Origin: Candidatus Methanoperedens nitratireducens
GTDB taxonomy: Archaea; Halobacteriota; Methanosarcinia; Methanosarcinales; Methanoperedenaceae
NCBI GenBank assembly: GCA_020724545.1
Contig: DYGR01000008.1
Span: 16,981 to 80,980 of the forward strand
Reading direction: 5' to 3'
Length of the DNA stretch: 64,000 nt
Shown one piece after another: positions 19,372 through 27,628 of this stretch. Position 1 is the first letter of the stretch. Each line of letters begins with the position of its first letter. A program made the position numbers and the translations under genes. The notes under the pieces were generated by a model. The model saw nothing but the letters and a program-made list of their open reading frames with translations. It ran no database searches and was not told the origin of the DNA.

Positions 19372-21849
19372 ATGCTTGAATCTTATCATGAACACATAAC
19401 AGAAAGGCAGAAACATGGAATCCCTCCCCTTCCCCTGAATGCAGAGCAGGTAAAAGCGCTATCTGAACTTGTACTCAATCCGCCAGCAGGCAGAGAAGGA
19501 TTCATCCTGAAACTGCTAAAAGAACACATTCCATCGGGTGTGGACCCTGCTGCGCTTGAGAAGTCAAAGCTTCTAAGAAGCATCGCACTTCGCGAGAGAT
19601 CATCAGAGATACTCTCTCCCTCTGATGCTGTCAGGATGCTGGGGAAGATGAGAGGGGGGTACAATATCGAGACTCTAATAGAGTTGCTTGAAGATGATGA
19701 GCTCGGGGACGCTGCCGCTTGTGCGCTTTCCAGTACAATCCTCATATTCGGCTTCTTTGACAGGATAAAGGAACTTGCTGTGATAAATCCGCGGGCTAAG
19801 AGGGTTCTTAAGAGCTGGGCACAGGCAGAGTGGTTCACAGGAAGTCCCGGATTTCCAGATTCCTTAAAAGTGGCGGTCTTTAAGGTCCCGGGTGAGGTAA
19901 ATACAGATGACCTCTCTCCCGCATCCCGCGCAGGAACCCGGGCTGATATTCCACTTCATGCACTTTCTATGCTTGAATCACGCTATCCAGGAGCGCTTCT
20001 TGAGATCGGGGAACTTAAAAAGAGAGGATATCCGGTTGCTTTTGCTGCGGACGTAGTCGGGACAGGGAGCAGCAGGAAATCGGCCATGAATTCTCTCATG
20101 TGGTGGATAGGTGAAGATATCACGGGAGTCCCGAATAAACGCAGAGGTGGTGTTATTCTGGGAAGCCAGATCGCACCTATTTTCTTTAATACAGCACGCG
20201 ACAGCGGCGCCATACCCATCAGGTGCGATATATCAGGCATAAAAAGCAGTATGGTAATCACGATAGATTTCGCTCATGGAAAGATACTTGATGAGAACGG
20301 GCATGAAGTAACAGCATTTAGCCTCGAACCTGAGACGCTTCCTGATGAGTACAGGGCAGGGGGCAGGCTTCTTCTCATAATCGGAAGAGAGCTTACAGGG
20401 AGAGCACAGGATGCGCTGGGTCTGACCATAAATAACGAGGTGTTCCTGAAACACAGAGAACCTGCTACCTCAAGCAGAGGATACACCCTTGCACAGAAGA
20501 TTGTCGGAGGAGCGTGCGGTCTTCCCGGGGTGAGGCCGGGGCAGTCATGTACTCCCAGAATCACCACAGCAGGGTCCCAGGATACAACAGGCCCGATGAC
20601 CGCGGATGAGATTAAAGAACTTGTCTGCCTTGAATTCCAGGCACCTCTGGTCATGCAGTCCTTCTGCCATACGGCAGCCTATCCCACACCTGATGATCGA
20701 AAGATGCACAAAGAACTCGCACAGTTTTTCAAGGACAGGGGCGGTGTGGTACTCAAGCCTGGAGACGGTATAATCCATTCATGGTTAAACCGCATGATCC
20801 TGCCCGATACCGTCGGGACAGGGGGCGACAGTCATACACGTTTCCCTATCGGGATCTCTTTCCCTGCAGGAAGCGGGCTTGTGGCATTTGCTGCATCCCT
20901 TGGCATAATGCCGCTTGATATGCCAGAGAGCGTACTTGTTAGATTCAGGGGAGAACTCAAAAAAGGTATCTTTTTACGCGATGTTATCAACGCCATCCCT
21001 TATTTTGCACTAAAATCTGGAAAACTTACACTTGATAAGAAGAACAAGAAGAATATCTTCAACGGAAAAATCCTGGAGATTGAGGGTCTTGATCTTACGG
21101 TAGAGCAGGCTTTTGAGCTTACTAATGCCTCAGCCGAGCGTTCAGCCGAGGCTGCGGTCATAGCCCTGTCAGAGGAGCGGGTTGCACAGTATCTCAGAGA
21201 CAGTATATCCATTCTAAGCTCACTGGTAGATGAGGGGTACGCATCAAGAGCACTTAAGAACAGGATCAGGGCAATGGAAGAATGGCTTTCAAATCCAGGT
21301 CTGCTCGGAGCAGATGAGGATGCGGAATATGCAGATATCATAGAGATCGATCTATCAGAGATAACACAACCTCTGCTTGCGTGTCCGAATGACCCTGATT
21401 ATATAAGACCGCTATCAGAAGTAGAAGGGGAGAAAATAAATGAGGTCTTCATAGGTTCATGCATGACAGAGATTGATCATTTCCAATCGGCTGCCAGGAT
21501 ACTCGGTAAAGAAGGGAAGATCATATCAAAACTGTGGATAGCTCCGCCAACCAGACTTGCTCAAAGGCGGCTTGGTGAGAGCGGGGATTACTCTATATTC
21601 AGGGCTCTTGGAGCCAGAATCGAGATCCCGGGGTGCAGCCTCTGCATGGGAAATCAGGCAAGGGTGGCTGATAATGCAGTCGTGTTCTCAACATCCACAC
21701 GCAACTTTGATAACCGTCTGGGAAAAAATACGAAAGTCTATCTCGGCTCTTCTGTACTTGCCGCAGTTACAGCAGCGCTCGGGAGGATCCCTGCAGTTGA
21801 GGAATATTTCCTGCGGATCGAACCGGATACTATGCTGGTGCAGCAATGA
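19372..21849 (+). CDS. acnB: Aconitate hydratase B
   Basis: Bifunctional aconitase B (citrate/isocitrate interconversion via cis-aconitate), 825 residues from ATG 19372; the GTG four codons earlier gives an atypical N-terminus. It begins LESYHEHITERQKHGIPPLP like other AcnB proteins, with the N-terminal HEAT-like domain first. The swivelling domain follows (EVNTDDLSPASRAGTRADIP), then the catalytic domains (GDGIIHSWLNRMILPDTVG, GGDSHTRFPIGIS). [4Fe-4S] ligands are visible in FIGSCMTE and PGCSLCMGNQ. AcnB is typically bacterial; in an archaeon it implies old transfer and a partial TCA path. The stop overlaps the next gene by 4 bp. Confidence 0.93.
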   Translation: MLESYHEHITERQKHGIPPLPLNAEQVKALSELVLNPPAGREGFILKLLKEHIPSGVDPAALEKSKLLRSIALRERSSEILSPSDAVRMLGKMRGGYNIETLIELLEDDELGDAAACALSSTILIFGFFDRIKELAVINPRAKRVLKSWAQAEWFTGSPGFPDSLKVAVFKVPGEVNTDDLSPASRAGTRADIPLHALSMLESRYPGALLEIGELKKRGYPVAFAADVVGTGSSRKSAMNSLMWWIGEDITGVPNKRRGGVILGSQIAPIFFNTARDSGAIPIRCDISGIKSSMVITIDFAHGKILDENGHEVTAFSLEPETLPDEYRAGGRLLLIIGRELTGRAQDALGLTINNEVFLKHREPATSSRGYTLAQKIVGGACGLPGVRPGQSCTPRITTAGSQDTTGPMTADEIKELVCLEFQAPLVMQSFCHTAAYPTPDDRKMHKELAQFFKDRGGVVLKPGDGIIHSWLNRMILPDTVGTGGDSHTRFPIGISFPAGSGLVAFAASLGIMPLDMPESVLVRFRGELKKGIFLRDVINAIPYFALKSGKLTLDKKNKKNIFNGKILEIEGLDLTVEQAFELTNASAERSAEAAVIALSEERVAQYLRDSISILSSLVDEGYASRALKNRIRAMEEWLSNPGLLGADEDAEYADIIEIDLSEITQPLLACPNDPDYIRPLSEVEGEKINEVFIGSCMTEIDHFQSAARILGKEGKIISKLWIAPPTRLAQRRLGESGDYSIFRALGARIEIPGCSLCMGNQARVADNAVVFSTSTRNFDNRLGKNTKVYLGSSVLAAVTAALGRIPAVEEYFLRIEPDTMLVQQ

Positions 21850-22547
21850 GATCAGATCGGATTCTTATTCTGGTTATCCTGCTCTCAGTTCTTGCGGCAG
21901 GATGTGTTTCTTCTGAGATCAAACCAGGGAACCCGGAGGAGTACGAACTTCCCGGTCTTGATAATACCACTATCTTTTATCTCAACGGCTCAGCCATACA
22001 GGTTGTAGATAGTGTTAACAATGCAACTGAAGTAAAAATCCCTATCGGCGATAGCGGGGAGATGAATTTCAAGAATCCAGTTGTAGTAGATAGTTCAGGA
22101 AATGATATTACGTTCAATGTTTCAAAAGAAACAAGCTTTGGAAGAAGCTATGCACGCTTTGATTTTGGCTCACCTTTTTCCGGGTTTATAGCATTCACCC
22201 AATCAGATGGTCAGGACTTTAGCCGTGAGCTGACAAAGAACGGGAGTGTCAGGGTAGTTTTACCAGTAGATCACACAACAGGTACCAGGTTCCTGGGTAT
22301 CACGCAGCCCGAACCTGATAATATCATCACTGATGACTGGGGCAGGGAAGTGCTTATCTGGGAAAACCCGTATCCCGAACACGAAAAGATTTCAGTAAAG
22401 TATTACCATAAGGGTGCTCCAGCGGCATTGCTCTATTTCCTGGTATTCCTTCTTATCGCCGCTCTTATAATTTATAGCTATTATAAGCTCAGCATGATGG
22501 CATTGAGGAAAAAACGCGAAATGATGGAAAAGGGTGTGAAAGAGTAG
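21846..22547 (+). CDS. DUF5803-like membrane-anchored lipoprotein
   Basis: A 233-residue protein with an N-terminal lipobox (LSVLAAGC, Cys at about 19), an extracytoplasmic beta-rich domain, and one C-terminal transmembrane segment (YFLVFLLIAALIIYSYY, near 200) followed by a basic cytoplasmic tail. The layout and sequence are like the euryarchaeal DUF5803 family; its function is unknown. ATGA overlap with acnB suggests co-transcription, though a functional link is not obvious. Confidence 0.7.
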   Translation: MRSDRILILVILLSVLAAGCVSSEIKPGNPEEYELPGLDNTTIFYLNGSAIQVVDSVNNATEVKIPIGDSGEMNFKNPVVVDSSGNDITFNVSKETSFGRSYARFDFGSPFSGFIAFTQSDGQDFSRELTKNGSVRVVLPVDHTTGTRFLGITQPEPDNIITDDWGREVLIWENPYPEHEKISVKYYHKGAPAALLYFLVFLLIAALIIYSYYKLSMMALRKKREMMEKGVKE

Positions 22548-22597
22548 ATATTTTTGCTTCTCGTTTTACTGGCGCAAGAAATATAATTTAAATTATA

Positions 22598-22630
22598 AAA
22601 ATCATTCTCTGCCTCAGCAGAGAATGATTT
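22598..22630. terminator. Bidirectional hairpin terminator
   Basis: A perfect 13-bp stem AATCATTCTCTGC / GCAGAGAATGATT with a 4-nt loop lies between two convergent genes, flanked by A/T runs. Part of the right arm recurs just downstream as GCAGAGGATGATTTT. Confidence 0.7.
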
Positions 22631-22648
22631 AGCAGAGGATGATTTTAT

Positions 22649-24238
22649 TCACTCATCCAGTATCGCTTCTGCTGTTTCCCTGTATGCATTCATCACATAG
22701 GGTATGCCAGAGATCTTTGAGGCCTCTTCTGTCAGTGCCATGATATCCTGGCGCCCGATCGCTGAGATCCTGAACCTGCGTGAACCAGCCATCAGTTGCT
22801 GCAGCCCTGTCCTGAACTTCTGGGCATACGTGTATATGCCAAGTGCCCCGAGCGGTATGTTCTTCATCTCATCACCGAAGCGCTGGGCAAGTTCCTCATA
22901 GCACACGAAGATCTCCTCTGGCCTTCTTCCATACTCTGAGACCGTCTTTGGCAGATCGTTCTCCTGTATCCATCTACCAATATTCTTGCCAACGAATCCG
23001 GGTATCATCAATGCCCTTCCCATGCATACTGCCTTAACATATGGCGCGCCCATAGCCAGTGCCTTATACACGCCGTCTTCACTTGAGAAGCCGCCTGCCA
23101 TGGCAAGATCAGGTACTCTCATGCCCTTTCTGCTCAATTTCTCAGCAAACTCATAGACCAGTGATTGCAAATAGAACGTCGGGATACCCCATTCCTCCAT
23201 CATGGGCCAGGGACTCATGCCTGTTCCGCCAGGTGCACCGTCGAATGTGAGCAAATCTATTTTCGCCTCAGAGCAGTATTTCAATGCCATTGCAGCCTCA
23301 ACCATAGAATAAGCTCCTGTCTTCAGGGTAACGCGCTTGAATCCAAGATCGTGCAGCCGATCAACTTCTTCTAAGAATCCTTCTTTTGTGACAAAGCCAA
23401 GTCTTGAGTGCCGCTCAAACTCCTTTATCGCCCCGTCTCTGTATGCAGCCTTTATTGCCGGGTTCTCAGGATCTGGTGTGACGATGTACCCGCGTCTTTT
23501 GAGTTCAATTGCACGTTCTATGCTGTTGACCTTTATTTCGCCGCCGATGCATTTTGCGCCCTGTCCCCATTTAAGCTCGATTGTATCGAGATTGTGCTTT
23601 GATGATACATACTCAGCCACGCCGAGTCTTGTGTCCTCCACATTCATCTGGACCAGTATCTCACCATAGCCCTGGTGGTACTTCTTGTACGTCTCTATCC
23701 TGCGGTCCATCTCAGGGGACATCTTGATCTTCCCATTGCTGTCAAGTACAAGTCCTGGATCTATACCGCATACGTTCTCTCCACATACAAGCGTGATCCC
23801 TGAGATTGCAGCTCCTGCTGCGAAGTGCTCCCAGTTTTTCCTTGCGATCTCCGTTGAACCGAGCGCACCCGTGAAGATAGGCACTTTCATGCGGATTTTC
23901 TTCTCCCAGCCGTACTCGGTCTGTGTATCAACCCTCGGGAAGATAGCCGTATCAGGGTTTGGATCTTCCCCTTCAGGAAGTCCCCAGGCGCCGACTGCAT
24001 AGCCCTGTATGTTCAGATGTGAGTAATCTACAGGATAGTTCTTATCTGCGCCAGCGGTTATGGTTCCAAAAGGCCCGGGATAGATCACTTCACGTCCCCT
24101 GAATGAGGACTTGAAGATCTCACAGTTTCCACGGCATCCGTCTACACACCGAGTGCATAATCCTGACATCGGAGATACACTCTTTGAGCGATTAAAGGTC
24201 TGCGTCGCTTCATTCGCATTTGGTTGTCTTAGATTCAT
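22649..24238 (-). CDS. FMN-binding glutamate-synthase-like protein (paralogue 1)
   Basis: A 529-residue member of the FMN-binding glutamate synthase family, equivalent to the synthase barrel of GltB without the glutaminase domain. The N-terminus has clustered Cys residues (GLCTRCVDGCRGNCEIF) that could ligate an Fe-S cluster. The barrel holds IELKWGQGAKCIGGEIKV, LTFDGAPGGTGMSPWPMMEEWG and DLAMAGGFSSEDGVYKALAMGA, the FMN/2-oxoglutarate-site signatures. GGAGG precedes the ATG. It is divergent from the diaphorase operon that ends in a paralogue of itself. Without a glutaminase domain, glutamate formation would need free ammonia or a partner; another amide or imine substrate is possible. Confidence 0.85.
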   Translation of the reverse strand: MNLRQPNANEATQTFNRSKSVSPMSGLCTRCVDGCRGNCEIFKSSFRGREVIYPGPFGTITAGADKNYPVDYSHLNIQGYAVGAWGLPEGEDPNPDTAIFPRVDTQTEYGWEKKIRMKVPIFTGALGSTEIARKNWEHFAAGAAISGITLVCGENVCGIDPGLVLDSNGKIKMSPEMDRRIETYKKYHQGYGEILVQMNVEDTRLGVAEYVSSKHNLDTIELKWGQGAKCIGGEIKVNSIERAIELKRRGYIVTPDPENPAIKAAYRDGAIKEFERHSRLGFVTKEGFLEEVDRLHDLGFKRVTLKTGAYSMVEAAMALKYCSEAKIDLLTFDGAPGGTGMSPWPMMEEWGIPTFYLQSLVYEFAEKLSRKGMRVPDLAMAGGFSSEDGVYKALAMGAPYVKAVCMGRALMIPGFVGKNIGRWIQENDLPKTVSEYGRRPEEIFVCYEELAQRFGDEMKNIPLGALGIYTYAQKFRTGLQQLMAGSRRFRISAIGRQDIMALTEEASKISGIPYVMNAYRETAEAILDE

Positions 24239-24328
24239 TTTTCCTCCAGGTGAGTATTTTTAAAGAAGTTTCTGTTGTTGCTCTTCTTCTACATTGTAAA
24301 CAAGTTGGTTTAGCGTGGTCTCACGCCC

Positions 24329-24402
24329 GGAAACGGAAGGTAGTTTCCTTTATATAAATATTGCGCTTAGGAAGCGGAAGGTAGTTTCCTTTGCATAAAT
24401 AT
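24329..24402. repeat. Two 33-bp direct repeats in the divergent control region
   Basis: Copies at 24329-24361 and 24370-24402 agree at 30 of 33 positions. Each contains a partly palindromic core, GGAAACGGAAGGTAGTTTCC in the first copy, followed by an AT-rich (TATA-like) stretch. They lie between the glutamate-synthase-like gene (minus) and the diaphorase operon (plus), so they are good candidates for operators controlling both. Confidence 0.75.
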
Positions 24403-24429
24403 CATGATTAATTGATTCAAAAGTTCCGT

Positions 24430-24448
24430 CTTTATATAGTATATAGTA
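24430..24448 (+). promoter_or_regulatory. Putative TATA box of the diaphorase operon
   Basis: The sequence TCTTTATATAGTATATAG resembles an archaeal TATA element. It lies about 80-95 bp before the first start codon and 28 bp after the second direct repeat. A small inverted repeat (GCGGAAGACCGC, near 24483) lies in the presumed leader. Confidence 0.4.
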
Positions 24449-24524
24449 GGTGAGTGGGTGAACATAATCTGGCTGATCAACGGCGGAAGACCGCAAAATA
24501 AACGCCCCGCATCAGGAGAAAAAC

Positions 24525-24998
24525 ATGAGAAAAAAGAATCAGACGAACTTCGAGGAATCCAGAGTGGATCCAATAATCGATAAATATAATGCTGAACAGG
24601 GTTCGCTTATCTCTATATTACAGGATATCCAGGCAGAGTACAGATATCTCCCCAGGGAGGCACTGGAGCATGTAGCCCGGCGGTTGAACATCCCCGGGGT
24701 ACAGGTCTTCGGCGTGGCTACCTTTTTTCGGGCCTTCACCCTGGAACCCAGGGGCAGACAACTGATACACGTATGCATGGGCACAGCCTGCCATGTAAGG
24801 GGTTCACAGAACGTGCTTGAAGAGGTGGAGCGCAAACTTGAGATCAAAGCTGGTGGTACAACACCAGATGGGGAATATACACTTGAGACTGTTAACTGCG
24901 TGGGAGCATGTGCTCTGGGTCCTGTTGTTATCAGGAACGAGGAATATCTCAGCCATATGACTCCCACCAAGGTCTCGGGTATTTTAAAAAAGGTGTGA
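24525..24998 (+). CDS. NuoE-like [2Fe-2S] thioredoxin-fold subunit (BfuC/HydC/HoxE type)
   Basis: A 157-residue electron-entry subunit. A helical N-terminus (LISILQDIQAEYRYLPREAL) precedes the thioredoxin-like ferredoxin fold with four Cys ligands: CMGTACHVRG near residue 85 and NCVGACALGPVV near 124. This is the small [2Fe-2S] partner of NuoF in complex I and in NAD-linked or bifurcating hydrogenases. GGAG lies 5 nt before the ATG. First gene of a tight operon; the next start follows 2 bp after its stop. Nuo membrane subunits are absent, so this is a soluble complex. Confidence 0.88.
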   Translation: MRKKNQTNFEESRVDPIIDKYNAEQGSLISILQDIQAEYRYLPREALEHVARRLNIPGVQVFGVATFFRAFTLEPRGRQLIHVCMGTACHVRGSQNVLEEVERKLEIKAGGTTPDGEYTLETVNCVGACALGPVVIRNEEYLSHMTPTKVSGILKKV

Positions 24999-25000
24999 AG

Positions 25001-26860
25001 GTGAATCAGTTGAGGATATCATCTGTAAAGGAACTTGATGAGCTGCGGCGTGAGATACAGGCCAGCAGGGATCCAGATAGACCCCGAATAACCGTATGTG
25101 GAGGCACAGGCTGCAATGCAACCGGGTGCAAAGGCGTGGCAGGTATGCTCAGGGAGGGTCTGAGATCCAGGGAATTAGAGGGCAGGGTTGACCTGAGTGT
25201 AACAGGATGTCATGGGTTCTGCGAATGCGGTCCGATAGTGATAGTGTATCCACAGGGCATCTTCTACCAGAGGGTAACTCCAGAAGATGTGGATGAGATC
25301 ATAACTGAGACCGTAGAAAAGGGCAAACCTGTGGAGAGGCTGCTGTACAGGGATCCGGTAACTGGCGAAAAAAAGATGCATGAGACCGATATACCCTTTT
25401 ACCAGAAACAGATGCGCCTGACAATCGGGAACAATACGGCTATAGATCCTGCCAGTATCAGTGACTATCTGGCAACAGGAGGGTACAGTGCGCTGGCAAA
25501 GGCCCTCTACGGGATGGCGCCAGAGGCCGTAATCGAGGAGATCAAAAGATCAGGGCTTCGCGGCCGGGGCGGCGGCGGTTTCCCGACCGGAGTCAAATGG
25601 GAGTCCACCCGTAATGCGCCTGGAGATATAAAATATGTCATATGCAACGCTGATGAAGGCGATCCAGGGGCCTACATGGACAGGAGTATACTTGAAGGCA
25701 ACCCGCACAGCGTTCTTGAAGGTATGATTATCGGCGCTTATGCCATAGGCTCGCATGAAGGTTATGTTTATGTAAGGAACGAATATCCCCTTGCGGTTGT
25801 AAATACAGCCACTGCCATCCAGCAGGCACGTGAACTGGGTCTGCTTGGCGAAGACATCCTTGGCTCAGGCTTCAGTTTCGATATCAGGATTAACAGGGGC
25901 GGAGGGGCATTCGTTTGCGGTGAATCCACAGCGCTCATGGCATCGCTTGAAGGAAAGCCTGGAGAGCCCAGGGCAAAATACATCCACACCTCTGAGAAAG
26001 GACTGTGGGACATGCCCTCCAACCTGAACAACGTGGAGACATGGGCGAATGTGCCCCTCATAATAAACAGAGGTTCACAGTGGTATTCACGCATAGGCAC
26101 AGAATCAAGCAAAGGTACCAAGGTGTTCAGCCTTGTTGGAAAGATCAATAATACCGGTCTTGTGGAAGTACCAATGGGCATTACCCTGCGCGAGATCATC
26201 TTTGATATAGGGGGCGGTATCCCCGGCGACAGGAGATTCAAGGCAGTACAGACCGGGGGTCCCAGCGGAGGCTGCATACCTGAAGCCCTTATAGATCTTC
26301 CTGTGGACTATGAACGATTGGCGGAAGTAGGTTCTATGATGGGATCAGGCGGGATGATCGTGATGGATGAGGGAACCTGTATGGTCGATATTGCAAGGTA
26401 CTTCACCAGTTTCCTGCAGGAAGAATCATGCGGCAAGTGCGTGCCATGCCGTGAAGGACTGTTCCGATTGGGTGAGATCCTTACTGATATCACTCAGGGC
26501 AGGGGAAGGATGGAAGACCTGCCTCTCATCGAGGACCTCTCTGAGATGCTAAAGGATGCATCCCTGTGCGGTCTGGGTACGACCGCGGCAAACCCTGTAA
26601 TATCGACGCTGAACTATTTCAGGGATGAGTATGTAGCGCACATAAGGGATGGAAAATGCCCGGCAGGCGTATGCAGGGAGCTTATAGCGTTCAGAATCGA
26701 CCCTGAGAAGTGTACAGGCTGCGGTGTCTGCATGAAGAACTGCCCATCAGGCGCCATCACAGGAGAGAGAAAACAGATCCATGTGCTGAGTACTGAGAGA
26801 TGCACGAGATGCGGAATCTGCTATGATTCATGCAGATTTGATGCCGTTAAAAAGGAGTGA
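25001..26860 (+). CDS. NuoF-like FMN/NAD(P)H-binding subunit with extra Fe-S domains (BfuB/HydB type)
   Basis: A 619-residue protein from the GTG at 25001, which fits the short intergenic gap better than earlier codons. Order: N-terminal thioredoxin-like [2Fe-2S] domain (VCGGTGCNATGCKG, VTGCHGFCECGP); FMN and NAD binding (RGRGGGGFPTGVKW, ICNADEGDPGAYMDR, GGGAFVCGESTALMASLEG); [4Fe-4S] motif ESCGKCVPCREG; C-terminal 2x[4Fe-4S] ferredoxin (CTGCGVCMKNCPSGA, CTRCGICYDSC). This build is that of HydB/HndC and of the electron-bifurcating Bfu family rather than complex I NuoF, which lacks the N- and C-terminal additions. It would exchange hydride with NAD(P)H and pass electrons to ferredoxin and a third acceptor. 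Coupled with genes before and after. Confidence 0.9.
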   Translation: MNQLRISSVKELDELRREIQASRDPDRPRITVCGGTGCNATGCKGVAGMLREGLRSRELEGRVDLSVTGCHGFCECGPIVIVYPQGIFYQRVTPEDVDEIITETVEKGKPVERLLYRDPVTGEKKMHETDIPFYQKQMRLTIGNNTAIDPASISDYLATGGYSALAKALYGMAPEAVIEEIKRSGLRGRGGGGFPTGVKWESTRNAPGDIKYVICNADEGDPGAYMDRSILEGNPHSVLEGMIIGAYAIGSHEGYVYVRNEYPLAVVNTATAIQQARELGLLGEDILGSGFSFDIRINRGGGAFVCGESTALMASLEGKPGEPRAKYIHTSEKGLWDMPSNLNNVETWANVPLIINRGSQWYSRIGTESSKGTKVFSLVGKINNTGLVEVPMGITLREIIFDIGGGIPGDRRFKAVQTGGPSGGCIPEALIDLPVDYERLAEVGSMMGSGGMIVMDEGTCMVDIARYFTSFLQEESCGKCVPCREGLFRLGEILTDITQGRGRMEDLPLIEDLSEMLKDASLCGLGTTAANPVISTLNYFRDEYVAHIRDGKCPAGVCRELIAFRIDPEKCTGCGVCMKNCPSGAITGERKQIHVLSTERCTRCGICYDSCRFDAVKKE

Positions 26861-26865
26861 TTATA

Positions 26866-27576
26866 ATGTCAGAAAAAAACAAAACGGGAGGAGAAATGGT
26901 CACATTCATGTTAAACGGAGCCCAGGTACAGGCCGACCCCGGATTGAGCCTCCTGGAAGCGATAAGATTCTATGGTCTTGATATCCCGACCCTGTGCTTT
27001 GATGAGGGGCTTACGCCCTACGGCGCATGCAGGCTGTGCGTGGTAGAGGTGGGTAGCGGTAAGAGAGCGAAGCTTGTGGCATCATGCGTGCATCCTGTCA
27101 GGGAAGGGCTGGAGGTTCGTACCCACAGCAACCGCGTATTAAAGACAAGGAAAATGATACTGGAACTGCTCATTGCACGGTGTCCTGGTTCAAAGAAACT
27201 GCAGGATATGGCTTCTGAGCTTGAGCTTAAGGAGATCAGGTTCAGACCGCTCAATGATGACTGTATCCTGTGCGGGCTATGCGTGCGTATGTGCGAGGAG
27301 CAGATGGCAGCAAAAGCCATCGGTTTCGCCGGAAGGGGCAGGGACAGGTACATTACCACGCCCTTTGACATGACCTCAGAGGAGTGCCGCAAGTGCGGTG
27401 CATGTATGTATATCTGTCCTGCCTGTGAGCTGCGATGCCAGGGCACGGGGGCAGAAACCGTGCTGTGCAGCGGATGTATCAATACCGAACCCGTCTGCGC
27501 CAGCAGGTACGATGATGCCATGTGTTTTATGGTACCGTGCCTGTCCTGCGTAAGAACACCAGAGGATGTGAAATAG
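26866..27576 (+). CDS. HoxU/BfuA-like iron-sulfur subunit without hydrogenase domain
   Basis: A 236-residue electron-wire protein. The ATG at 26866 has GGAG 8 nt upstream; an earlier GTG overlaps the previous stop. An N-terminal plant-type [2Fe-2S] domain (FDEGLTPYGACRLCVVEV, ASCVHPV) is followed by the NuoG-like Cys/His region and two [4Fe-4S] motifs (CILCGLCVRMCEEQ, CRKCGACMYICPACEL). A Cys-rich tail with CSGC and FMVPCLSC follows, which I do not recognise. There is no H-cluster and no NiFe subunit nearby, so its electrons must go elsewhere; the FMN-binding glutamate-synthase-like protein next in the operon is the obvious partner. Confidence 0.85.
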   Translation: MSEKNKTGGEMVTFMLNGAQVQADPGLSLLEAIRFYGLDIPTLCFDEGLTPYGACRLCVVEVGSGKRAKLVASCVHPVREGLEVRTHSNRVLKTRKMILELLIARCPGSKKLQDMASELELKEIRFRPLNDDCILCGLCVRMCEEQMAAKAIGFAGRGRDRYITTPFDMTSEECRKCGACMYICPACELRCQGTGAETVLCSGCINTEPVCASRYDDAMCFMVPCLSCVRTPEDVK

Positions 27577-27628
27577 CAATTATTTCGGATAGGTTATAAG
27601 TAAAATTAAAATGTTTGGAGGATCAAAA

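Noticed and set aside
24525..27576. Fragment of respiratory complex I
   Set aside because: No membrane Nuo subunits; the NuoF-like protein has the N- and C-terminal Fe-S additions of hydrogenase-type or bifurcating diaphorases.
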